In this document: positions 1-5,299 of the stretch, in pieces
Layout: each line of letters begins with the position of its first letter
Position numbering within the stretch: position 1 is the first letter of the stretch
Source of the DNA: an uncultured Actinomyces sp.
Lineage (GTDB): Bacteria > Actinomycetota > Actinomycetes > Actinomycetales > Actinomycetaceae
Length of the DNA stretch: 11,802 bases
NCBI GenBank assembly: GCA_938030835.1
Contig: CALHID010000170.1
Span: 1-11,802, forward strand
Direction: 5' to 3'
Position numbers and translations under genes: made by a program
Notes under the pieces: model-generated
The model's database searches: none
The model's input: only the letters and a program-made list of their open reading frames with translations
What the model was told of the DNA's origin: nothing

Positions 1-83
1 CCCGCGTGCACAGCCGCTGCGTCGCGGAGCTGCAGGCCCTGTGCCTTGAGCTTTTCGGTGTCGATGTTCGGGGTCCTTGCCAT
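1..83 (-). CDS. Partial N-terminus of an unrecognised protein
   Basis: On the minus strand an ATG at 83-81 opens a frame that stays open to the window edge, giving 27 visible residues that begin MARTPNIDTEKLKAQGL. A GGAG ribosome binding site lies about six bases upstream of the ATG, which supports the start. The visible part is hydrophilic, has no signal peptide or membrane segment, and looks helical (KLKAQGLQLRDAAAVHA). I do not recognise the family. The gene is divergent from ppiA, with about 150 bp between the two starts. The rest lies outside the window, so no function can be given. A plus-strand frame also crosses this stretch but has no recognisable sequence or ribosome binding site. 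Confidence 0.5.
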   Translation of the reverse strand, partial: MARTPNIDTEKLKAQGLQLRDAAAVHA

Positions 84-96
84 GATGTCTCCGAAT

Positions 97-128
97 CTGT
101 AAAAAATTCGCGTCCGTTAAGCGAACGC
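97..128 (-). terminator. Hairpin plus T-tract upstream of the left partial gene
   Basis: Read on the minus strand, positions 128-110 form a 7-bp stem with one mismatch (GCGTTCG/CGGACGC) and a 5-nt loop. It is followed two bases later by six T residues (106-101). This is the shape of an intrinsic terminator, but it sits only about 20 bases before the start codon at 83. It could end antisense transcription coming from the ppiA side or act as an attenuator for the left gene. The stem is short, so the call is tentative. Confidence 0.3.
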
Positions 129-228
129 ATGGACTCTTCTATTGTGCACTCTTTGACCATCAGATGCAGCTTCATCAAGCGAATACCGAGCAAAATAGCG
201 TGCCGATTTCACCTGAATCTGGAACCAT

Positions 229-237
229 GGAGGTATG
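229..237 (+). promoter_or_regulatory. Unusually close ribosome binding site deciding the ppiA start
   Basis: A perfect GGAGG (229-233) is separated from the ppiA ATG (235) by a single base, far less than the usual 5-9. No other start is possible: the frame has a stop (TGA) at 214-216 and no ATG, GTG or TTG between it and 235. An ATG at 227 reads ATG-GAG-GTA-TGA, a three-codon frame whose stop overlaps the ppiA start as ATGA. Confidence 0.55.
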
Positions 238-756
238 AAAGCAACAATTCACACCAATAAGGGCGATATCCGACTCGAGCTTTTCCCCGAGCAAGCCCCG
301 AACACCGTCAAAAACTTCACCTCACTTGCACAGGGTGAACGCGAATGGATTGACCCCGCTAACGGCCAGCCCACCTCGCGCCCCCTTTTCAATGGCACGA
401 TCTTCCACCGCGTCATTGACGGCTTCATGATTCAGGGCGGTGACCCCCTTGGTACCGGAACCGGCGGTCCCGGATACCAGTTCAACGATGAGATCCACCC
501 GGATCTGACCTTCTCCAAGCCCTACCTTCTGGCCATGGCCAACGCAGGCAAGCGCATGGGCAAGGGAACCAACGGCTCTCAGTTCTTCATCACCGTTGCA
601 CCCACCCCGTGGCTCAACGGACACCACACCATTTTCGGTGAAGTTATCGACGAAGACTCCAAGCGAGTTGTCGATGCGATCGCAACAACCCGTACCGGTC
701 GTAACGATCGTCCCGTCGAAGATGTCGTTATCGAATCGATCGACATCACTGAGTAA
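235..756 (+). CDS. ppiA: Cyclophilin-type peptidyl-prolyl cis-trans isomerase
   Basis: This 173-residue protein is a single cyclophilin domain that catalyses cis-trans isomerisation of X-Pro bonds. It has no signal peptide or lipobox, so it is predicted to act in the cytoplasm as a folding helper. The family core is intact: FHRVIDGFMIQGGD at 57-70, MANAG at 101-105, GSQFFIT at 114-120 and PWLNGHH at 125-131. Residues matching human cyclophilin A active-site positions are R59, F64, Q67, F118, W126 and H131. The start gives the usual cyclophilin opening (MKATIHTNKGDI). It heads a plus-strand operon with the rhomboid gene 20 nt downstream, the same position ppiA holds near gyrA in mycobacteria. 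On the coding strand C clearly exceeds G, which fits a well-expressed housekeeping gene. Confidence 0.95.
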   Translation: MKATIHTNKGDIRLELFPEQAPNTVKNFTSLAQGEREWIDPANGQPTSRPLFNGTIFHRVIDGFMIQGGDPLGTGTGGPGYQFNDEIHPDLTFSKPYLLAMANAGKRMGKGTNGSQFFITVAPTPWLNGHHTIFGEVIDEDSKRVVDAIATTRTGRNDRPVEDVVIESIDITE

Positions 757-776
757 CCACAAACCGGAAGGTTTAT

Positions 777-1679
777 ATGTCTCAGCCTCTGTACGGTCAG
801 CGTTCTGATCCCTACGCTGCACCCGAGTGCCCGCGCCACCCCGGAGTGCGCAGCGTCGATTACTGCAAGCGCTGCAATCGACCCATGTGCACCCAGTGTG
901 TTGTGCCCACGGAAGTCCGTTCAATCTGTGTGGACTGCGCGGGCCGAGGCCGAGGCAACCTTTTCGGAAGTGCCCGCACCTCCCGGCCTCGTCAATGGGG
1001 GAGCATCCGGGTAAGCTCACAAACCCCTATCGTCACCTACGCGATCATCGGCGTATGCGTGGCTCTGTGGGTGGGTGACATTCTCACCAAGGGTTTGATC
1101 ACTCAATACCTGGGATTTACACCGATTCACGGCCTGTATCAGCCGTGGCGGATCTTGACGACGGCGTTCTTGCATGTGAACATCATGCACATTGCCTTCA
1201 ATATGGTTTCGCTCTACGCAGTTGGACGTGCCTTGGAACCGGCGCTGGGACGCGGTCCCTACTTCTGTCTTTATCTTTTGAGCGCTCTGGGCGGAACCCT
1301 CGGCGTTCTAGGGTGGGTACTGATTGACCCTTCGTCTGCCTTGACGGTGACCGTCGGTGCCTCCGGCGCAATTTTCGGCCTTTTCGGCTCTGTTTTCGTT
1401 CTGCAACGGGCAGCTGGGATTGATGTGCGCGCCGTTGCCGGCCTTCTTGCGGTCAACCTCCTGTATGGCTTCATCGTTTCAGGAGTGTCATGGCAGGCTC
1501 ATCTTGGCGGTTTACTTTTCGGGATACTCGCAACCTGGGGGATGCTCGCTTTGGGTAAGCCGCGTTCCGGGATGACAGCGAAGAAACAACGCCGCCGTTT
1601 GTATCTTGGTATCGCAGGGATGTTCCTTGCTGAGCTCGTCATCCTTGTTGTCACCTACATGGTGCTTCTCAACATCTGA
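777..1679 (+). CDS. Rhomboid family intramembrane serine protease with N-terminal zinc finger
   Basis: This 300-residue membrane protein has two parts. Residues 18-54 carry a B-box-like zinc-binding pattern (C18, H21, C30, C33, C38, C41, C51, C54). From about residue 83 follows a rhomboid domain with several hydrophobic segments. The rhomboid motifs are present: H138-x3-N142 in the second membrane segment, the nucleophile S196 in GASG (194-197), and the catalytic partner H242 in QAHLGG. The catalytic Ser-His dyad is therefore intact and the protein should cleave membrane-embedded substrates, which are unknown. A final hydrophobic segment (about 276-298) follows a basic KKQRRR stretch. The ATG at 777 has GGAAGG five bases upstream. 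It lies 20 nt after ppiA and 11 nt before the DUF364 gene, so the three are probably co-transcribed. A rhomboid between ppiA and crgA is also known from Streptomyces. Confidence 0.92.
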   Translation: MSQPLYGQRSDPYAAPECPRHPGVRSVDYCKRCNRPMCTQCVVPTEVRSICVDCAGRGRGNLFGSARTSRPRQWGSIRVSSQTPIVTYAIIGVCVALWVGDILTKGLITQYLGFTPIHGLYQPWRILTTAFLHVNIMHIAFNMVSLYAVGRALEPALGRGPYFCLYLLSALGGTLGVLGWVLIDPSSALTVTVGASGAIFGLFGSVFVLQRAAGIDVRAVAGLLAVNLLYGFIVSGVSWQAHLGGLLFGILATWGMLALGKPRSGMTAKKQRRRLYLGIAGMFLAELVILVVTYMVLLNI

Positions 1680-1690
1680 GTGGAGTTTCA

Positions 1691-2452
1691 ATGCTGGACC
1701 TGTGGAATCCGTGGGAGATCTACGATCGGCTGATTGACCAGATCGACCCATCCGTTAAAGTCACGGCTAGTGGACGTTTTGGTAAGTGGGCTTTCATTGA
1801 GAATTCCGAGGCCGGCGCGGGAATGGCCTTCCACATTCCGGTTGAGTCGATTGCTCGCCGCCTTCCCGCCGACCCCTCTGGCATGAGTCTGCGCGAGGTT
1901 GCCGCTTATGCGAAAAGTTGGAATTTCGCCGAGGCCGCGCTGGGAATGGCTGCTGTGAATTCTTGGTATGCGCTTCCCTCGCGGGCCGAAGCCGCAGGTT
2001 TTGTCCCTTGCCAGGTGAATAACTGGCAGAACCTTTTTGATCCCTGGTCAGCTGAGGTCGCCGGTAAGCGTGTCGCGGTTATTGGGCATTTCCCCTTTGC
2101 TGCCGCGGCCCTCTCTGCCGCATCTAAGCTCTTTATCTTCGAGCGCAACGTGCTGGACGGAGATTTACCAGATACGGCCGCAGAGTATGTTCTTCCCACC
2201 TGCGACTACGTCTTTATTACGGGCTCTGCCTTTGTGAATAAGACGATGCCGCGCCTTTTGGAGCTTTCGCGAAGTGCGCAGACGATCATTGTTGGCCCTT
2301 CGGCTCCCGCTGCACCCATGCTGGCCAAGTACGGCATGAATTCGCTAACGACCTTCTCGACGACGGATATTGCCTCCTTCCAGCCCGCTTTGGCTGGTCA
2401 GCTTCTTGGGGGCATGTACGAGGCCGGTCGGCGTATCGAGTTCCACGCCTAG
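1691..2452 (+). CDS. DUF4213/DUF364 Rossmann-like protein (putative heavy-metal chelation family)
   Basis: This 253-residue soluble protein matches by motif the two-domain DUF4213-DUF364 family, annotated in Pfam as putative heavy-metal chelation. The N-terminal part (about 9-95) fits the enolase-N-like DUF4213 domain, including LGMAAVNSWY at 84-93. The C-terminal part fits the Rossmann-like DUF364 domain: GKRVAVIGHFPF at 125-136, FERN at 150-153, PDTAAEYVLP at 160-169, TGSAFVNKT at 177-185 and GPSAP at 202-206. Family members elsewhere often sit beside metal or molybdate ABC transporters. None is visible here and the biochemical role is unproven. The ATG at 1691 has GGAG five bases upstream and follows the rhomboid stop by 11 nt, which indicates coupling. 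No clear terminator follows it. Family assignment is confident; function is not. Confidence 0.85.
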   Translation: MLDLWNPWEIYDRLIDQIDPSVKVTASGRFGKWAFIENSEAGAGMAFHIPVESIARRLPADPSGMSLREVAAYAKSWNFAEAALGMAAVNSWYALPSRAEAAGFVPCQVNNWQNLFDPWSAEVAGKRVAVIGHFPFAAAALSAASKLFIFERNVLDGDLPDTAAEYVLPTCDYVFITGSAFVNKTMPRLLELSRSAQTIIVGPSAPAAPMLAKYGMNSLTTFSTTDIASFQPALAGQLLGGMYEAGRRIEFHA

Positions 2453-2597
2453 TCTGCGCGGAATTCTTGCCCCACATCTAGGTGATGCGAGGGAGCGTGG
2501 AAACCACTGAATGCCCGCGCACTGACTTCGTTTTAGCCGCTTCTTATCGCGTTCTGGGTGAAAGCTGAAAGCTAAATGGGAGCTTGCTCACTTTGCC

Positions 2598-2626
2598 TGT
2601 GGATGTTGTGGATAAAGTGTGGATAC
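2598..2626. repeat. Left DnaA-box cluster (three tandem boxes)
   Basis: Three 9-mers in the same orientation: TGTGGATGT at 2598-2606 (7/9 to TGTGGATAA), TGTGGATAA at 2607-2615 (perfect) and TGTGGATAC at 2618-2626 (8/9). The first two abut and the third starts 11 bp after the second, close to one helical turn. That spacing suits cooperative DnaA binding. TGTGGATAA is the complement of the classical DnaA box TTATCCACA. Confidence 0.7.
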
Positions 2627-2750
2627 AGCGCGAAATCATTGTGCGAAGCTGAAAAGTGTGCTGCGGAACATCATTTTGTTGTTTTTGGGGCAAAACGTGA
2701 GTTTTCGTTGATATATCGCAAGTCTGAAGTTTCAATTCAATCTTTACGAA

Positions 2751-2772
2751 CCAGATTCATTAGTAAATCTGG
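2751..2772. repeat. 7-bp inverted repeat in the AT-rich spacer
   Basis: CCAGATT at 2751-2757 and AATCTGG at 2766-2772 form a perfect inverted repeat with an 8-nt AT-rich centre. It lies between the two DnaA-box clusters. It could be a small hairpin or a dimeric protein site; nothing in the sequence decides between these. Confidence 0.35.
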
Positions 2773-2804
2773 GAATCGAAGCTGGGTAATTACATCGATG
2801 GTAT

Positions 2805-2859
2805 TTATCCCCAGTTGTGGATTTACCTGTGGATAACTTTTTGCTGTGGATGTGGATTT
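2805..2859. repeat. Right DnaA-box cluster (five boxes)
   Basis: Five 9-mers: TTATCCCCA at 2805-2813 (8/9, opposite orientation to the others), TGTGGATTT at 2816-2824 (7/9), TGTGGATAA at 2828-2836 (perfect), TGTGGATGT at 2845-2853 (7/9) and TGTGGATTT at 2851-2859 (7/9, overlapping the previous box). The first three start 11 and 12 bp apart, near helical phasing. Five boxes in 55 bp is far above chance in a region of about 55% GC. Confidence 0.7.
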
Positions 2860-2933
2860 AGGCCTCTAAAGCGCTCAATAACGTCGATATCCAAGATGTG
2901 ACAAAGAAAAATCCTGTGATGCGTGAAAGCAAA

Positions 2934-2969
2934 GGGGGCTGGGACCCCCTTGCGGGTGTCCCAGCCCCC
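2934..2969 (-). terminator. crgA transcription terminator
   Basis: GGGGGCTGGGAC (2934-2945) pairs perfectly with GTCCCAGCCCCC (2958-2969), a 12-bp GC-rich stem. The loop can add three more C-G pairs after one mismatch. Read on the minus strand the stem is followed by TTTGCTTTC, the expected T-rich tail, so it should stop crgA transcripts before they enter the DnaA-box region. On the plus strand the following bases are not T-rich. Confidence 0.75.
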
Positions 2970-2981
2970 TGACATTTAACC

Positions 2982-3014
2982 GTGAATTCAGTTCATCAGA
3001 AAGGATGAATTCAC
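2982..3014. repeat. 9-bp inverted repeat just downstream of crgA
   Basis: GTGAATTCA (2982-2990) and TGAATTCAC (3006-3014) form a perfect 9-bp inverted repeat around a 15-nt spacer. It lies 15 bp past the crgA stop codon and about 12 bp before the main terminator. In RNA it would form a moderately stable hairpin without a T-tract, so it may protect the crgA 3' end. Each arm contains the palindrome GAATTC. Confidence 0.5.
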
Positions 3015-3028
3015 ATTCGGCGACATGC

Positions 3029-3448
3029 TCAGCGCCAACGCATAGTCATGAGGAAGCCGACAAAGGCGATACCGCCACCGACTGCCAAGTTCCACTGACC
3101 GATCTTCGGGATCGGGTAGGTGGCTCCGGAAATGTAGAAGACAACAATCCACAGCAGACCGACAATCATCAGGGTCGTAAAGACGGGTGCCCACCACACG
3201 GGCGAAAGCGGAATGCCGTCGGTCCAGGCATGGATTTCATTATCTGACTCGGCCTTTGCGCGCTTCTCAACGCGAGATTCGTGATCACGCTTCTTGCTTG
3301 ATGAACGCTTGCCGTGTTCCTCGCGCTTCGAGTCCTTCTTCTTCTCGTCCTCGTGAGCGTGACGCTCTTCGCGCTTCTCGGAACGCTCCTCGGTCTGTGC
3401 GTCCTTCTTCTCTTCCTCACGCTCTTCGCGCTTCTTCGGCTCAGCCAC
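3029..3448 (-). CDS. crgA: Cell division protein CrgA with charged N-terminal extension
   Basis: CrgA is a small membrane protein of the actinobacterial divisome that helps recruit or stabilise septal wall enzymes. Here it has 139 residues. The C-terminal part (about 80-139) is the family domain: LSPVWWAP at 81-88, a first membrane segment (about 84-106), a P-rich extracellular link (YPIPKIGQWN, 111-120), a second membrane segment (about 119-136) and the terminal RWR. The start is the GTG at 3448-3446, with AAGGA five bases upstream; longer in-frame starts lack this and add no family sequence. Residues 5-67 are almost entirely K, E, R, D, H and S, whereas typical CrgA proteins of about 85-95 residues have only a short N-terminal tail. 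The gene is divergent from the DUF881 gene and followed by a strong terminator. Confidence 0.9.
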   Translation of the reverse strand: MAEPKKREEREEEKKDAQTEERSEKREERHAHEDEKKKDSKREEHGKRSSSKKRDHESRVEKRAKAESDNEIHAWTDGIPLSPVWWAPVFTTLMIVGLLWIVVFYISGATYPIPKIGQWNLAVGGGIAFVGFLMTMRWR

Positions 3449-3515
3449 GATTTTCCTTTCATGCGGCAAGTGTCGGGATCTCCCCGGGAAACGCCGCGAC
3501 AGGCGGCCTTCCTCT

Positions 3516-3543
3516 AGCCTAGCGGGACTGAGCCAAACATCAA
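3516..3543 (-). promoter_or_regulatory. Possible crgA promoter
   Basis: On the minus strand TTGATG (3543-3538) and TAGGCT (3521-3516) are separated by 16 bp and resemble -35 and -10 elements of an actinobacterial housekeeping promoter. This would give a leader of roughly 60 nt for crgA. The 164-bp gap to the DUF881 start (3449-3612) must also hold a plus-strand promoter, but I see no convincing one; GATACT at 3575-3580 is a weak -10 candidate without a matching -35. Confidence 0.3.
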
Positions 3544-3612
3544 AAGCAACTGGGCGTTGCACCCTTAAACAAGGGATACTAGAGGAACACCTATTCGCCA
3601 ACAGGAGATGAT

Positions 3613-4341
3613 GTGAAACTCTTCGGCCGACCGCTCACCCGCCCGACGGGTCGTACCCTGCGCTCGGCTCTCTCTGTTCTCATCGTCACCATGGCCTCGG
3701 GAATGCTCTTTGTTGCCAGTGCGCGCTCAAACCCGGAAACCCGCTCACAAAGTGCTGTCGATCTGGCTGGGCTTGTCTCGCACCGCCAAAACGAAGTGAA
3801 AGAGCTCCAAGATGGGGTCCGTAGCCTGAAAGATCAGATTGCAAGCCATGTTCCGGCAGCAGGCCGGCAGAACAGTGATAACGTCGGTGAACTTTCCAAA
3901 GTTCCCGTATCGGGTCCCGGTATTACGGTGACCCTTTCAGATGCGCCCACAGACAGCATCCCGGATAACGTCAACCCCAACGATCTGGTCATTCACCAGC
4001 AGGATATTGACGATGTCATGAATGCAATGTGGGAAGGTGGCGCAGAAGCGATGACCGTCCAAGGTGTACGCATTGCCCCGCGCACAGTTGTGCGCTGCAT
4101 TGGAAATGTCATTTTGGTCGGTGGGACATCCTTCTCTCCGCCCTACAAGATTTCGGCGATCGGAAATGTGAATCAGCTCCGAAATTCAGTCGAAACGAAC
4201 CCTCGGGTCGTCAACTACCAGCGTTATGTGGCACGCTACGGATTGGGCTGGGAGTTGAAAACTTCAGACAAACTGGAATTTCCGGCATCAGACCAAGACC
4301 TATCCCTTCGATACGCACAGGTGGTGAAAGAGAATGGGTGA
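3613..4341 (+). CDS. DUF881 family membrane-anchored protein (Rv0012-like)
   Basis: This 242-residue protein belongs by sequence pattern to the DUF881 family found beside crgA and pknB in actinobacteria (Rv0012 in M. tuberculosis). It has a basic N-terminus, one membrane segment at about 18-37, a likely coiled coil at about 48-79, then an extracytoplasmic domain with GPGITVTLSDAP (101-112), LVIHQQDIDDVMNAMW (125-140) and the run from GVRI (151) to the GTSFSPPY block (171-178). A GTG start at 3613 is chosen because AGGAG (3603-3607) lies five bases upstream. The ATG codons at 3608 and 3611 run straight into a TGA. Its biochemical function is unknown; the context suggests a role in the envelope or division. 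It overlaps the sortase gene by 8 nt. Confidence 0.87.
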   Translation: MKLFGRPLTRPTGRTLRSALSVLIVTMASGMLFVASARSNPETRSQSAVDLAGLVSHRQNEVKELQDGVRSLKDQIASHVPAAGRQNSDNVGELSKVPVSGPGITVTLSDAPTDSIPDNVNPNDLVIHQQDIDDVMNAMWEGGAEAMTVQGVRIAPRTVVRCIGNVILVGGTSFSPPYKISAIGNVNQLRNSVETNPRVVNYQRYVARYGLGWELKTSDKLEFPASDQDLSLRYAQVVKENG

Positions 4342-5080
4342 ACACGTGAAAGAAGCGGCTGCCCCCCGTCGCTATCGCGCCACCTTCCTCTCGGTCATCG
4401 GCGAGCTCCTCATTACGATTGCCGTCATTTTGGGGTTATTTGCCGTTTGGCAGTTGTACTGGACGACATACAAGGTAGAAGGTCCCCGCGCGCAAGCAGT
4501 CGCGGACTTCTCCAGCAAGCACCCATCGAACCGCACCCTGGGTGAGCGTCATACCGACGATCCGCCGGAGTTCACTCTGAACCCGGCAATCGATGAGCTC
4601 TACGGAGTGATCCATGTTCCTTCATGGAATTGGATGAAGATCCCACTGGGCGAAGGTACAACGGGAAGCGTGATTGATCAGGGCTGGGCCGGCCATTACA
4701 AGGACACCGCGCAGCCCGGCCAGGTGGGTAACTTCTCGGTTGCCGCACACCGTCGTTCGTACGGCAATTCATTCCGTTTCATTGACCTGCTCAAGGACAA
4801 TGACAAGGTTGTTGTTGAGACCGATAACGTTTACCTGGTCTACACCTACCAGTCCAATGAGATCGTTCCCGCTAGCGATGAAACCAATATCCGCGTCATT
4901 GCCCCGGTTCCCGGTGATCTCACCTTCTCAAAGCAGCCGACTGAACGTCTGATGACGATGACGACCTGCAACCCCGAGTACGGCAACTCTGAGCGTTTTA
5001 TCGTTCACCTCAAGCTGGAATCGTGGACTCCGAAGAGTACGGGTGTCCCCGCCGAACTACTCGATGAGCCCGTGGAGTAA
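4334..5080 (+). CDS. Class E sortase
   Basis: This 248-residue membrane transpeptidase should join surface proteins carrying a C-terminal sorting signal to the cell wall. Class E sortases are known to prefer LAxTG over LPxTG. A membrane segment (about 19-42) anchors the N-terminus and the catalytic domain is outside. The catalytic residues are all present: H139 in VAAHRRSYG, C212 in TMTTCNPEYG and R221 in SERFIVH. The stretch GHYKDTAQPGQVGN (120-133) is typical of classes D/E. The start is the ATG at 4334, inside the end of the DUF881 gene, with AAAGAG just upstream; an in-frame GTG at 4346 is a possible alternative. The 50-residue membrane protein gene follows after 14 nt. No LPxTG- or LAxTG-type substrate is encoded in the window. 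Confidence 0.92.
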   Translation: MGEHVKEAAAPRRYRATFLSVIGELLITIAVILGLFAVWQLYWTTYKVEGPRAQAVADFSSKHPSNRTLGERHTDDPPEFTLNPAIDELYGVIHVPSWNWMKIPLGEGTTGSVIDQGWAGHYKDTAQPGQVGNFSVAAHRRSYGNSFRFIDLLKDNDKVVVETDNVYLVYTYQSNEIVPASDETNIRVIAPVPGDLTFSKQPTERLMTMTTCNPEYGNSERFIVHLKLESWTPKSTGVPAELLDEPVE

Positions 5081-5094
5081 GGAAGGAATTCAAT

Positions 5095-5247
5095 ATGTAC
5101 GGATGGCTTTTCCGCCACCTTCCGGGACCCACGTGGTTCCGAGTTTTCTTGTGCCTGGTGATCGCCGCCTTCGCTGTCGCCGTGCTCTTTGCCTACGTTT
5201 ACCCATGGGCAGAGCGTTTCTTTGGCTTGGGTGGCGCTGCGGTCTGA
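5095..5247 (+). CDS. Small single-pass membrane protein (50 residues)
   Basis: A short frame starts at ATG 5095 with a strong GGAAGGA (5081-5087) upstream and ends with TGA at 5245-5247. The product begins MYGWLFRHLPGPTWFRVFL, has one hydrophobic segment (about 17-37), then YPWAERFFG. The opening pattern, an aromatic/basic stretch followed by LPGPxW, recurs in short membrane proteins next to this locus in other actinobacteria as far as I recall, so it is probably a real conserved gene. Function is unknown. It lies 14 nt after the sortase gene and 19 nt before a strong terminator, so it is the last gene of the DUF881-sortase operon. Confidence 0.75.
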   Translation: MYGWLFRHLPGPTWFRVFLCLVIAAFAVAVLFAYVYPWAERFFGLGGAAV

Positions 5248-5266
5248 TTGACCGAAATTGAGCATA

Positions 5267-5299
5267 GCTGTGGGGGCCGGCATTGCCGGCCCCCACAGC
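5267..5299. terminator. Bidirectional terminator between convergent operons
   Basis: A perfect 15-bp GC-rich stem (5267-5281 with 5285-5299) closes on a 3-nt ATT loop. It sits between the 3' ends of the plus-strand sortase operon and the minus-strand kinase operon and can serve both. The plus-strand side continues GTATTCAGTTCAGTTT, moderately T-rich; the minus-strand side is TATGCTCAATTTC. The remaining gap to pknB (5300-5381) shows only a weak GCCC-TTC-GGGC hairpin at 5320-5330. Confidence 0.8.

Larger units (their letters stand above)
2453..2933. other. AT-rich convergent intergenic region, candidate replication origin or DnaA-binding locus
   Basis: About 480 bp lie between the 3' end of the DUF364 gene and the crgA terminator, with no credible gene. 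The first 140 bp show only weak inverted repeats (for example TTTAGC at 2532 and GCTAAA at 2571). From 2598 two groups of DnaA-box-like 9-mers flank a clearly AT-rich spacer (about 2627-2804). Because the flanking genes converge, the length cannot be explained by promoters. This layout, box clusters around an AT-rich segment, resembles bacterial oriC. It could instead be a site that titrates DnaA. dnaA itself is not in the window, although this gene neighbourhood is normally close to it. Confidence 0.6.

Noticed and set aside
153..186. TTGACC at 153-158 as a ppiA promoter -35
   Set aside because: No acceptable -10 lies 16-18 bp downstream; the nearest AT-rich match (GAATAC) is more than 20 bp away.
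6..260. An 84-residue plus-strand frame at the left edge
   Set aside because: It runs antisense to the left gene start and through the ppiA start in another frame, with no ribosome binding site or recognisable sequence.
322..1020. A 232-residue minus-strand frame opposite ppiA and the rhomboid
   Set aside because: It is antisense to two genes with intact family motifs and shows no motif of its own.
2576..2836. An 86-residue plus-strand frame across the DnaA-box region
   Set aside because: It has no recognisable sequence, and its composition follows the repeated TGTGGAT boxes rather than codon use of the neighbours.
2453..3028. GC-skew switch as proof of an origin at the DnaA boxes
   Set aside because: Hand counts show C over G in ppiA, near balance in the rhomboid, DUF364 and sortase genes, and G over C on the plus strand of pknB. 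The trend is weak and mixed with codon bias, so it is not proof.
3449..3601. A longer crgA N-terminus of 51 extra residues
   Set aside because: There is no ribosome binding site at the upstream ATG, while the GTG at 3448 has one. The extension would also cover the likely promoter.
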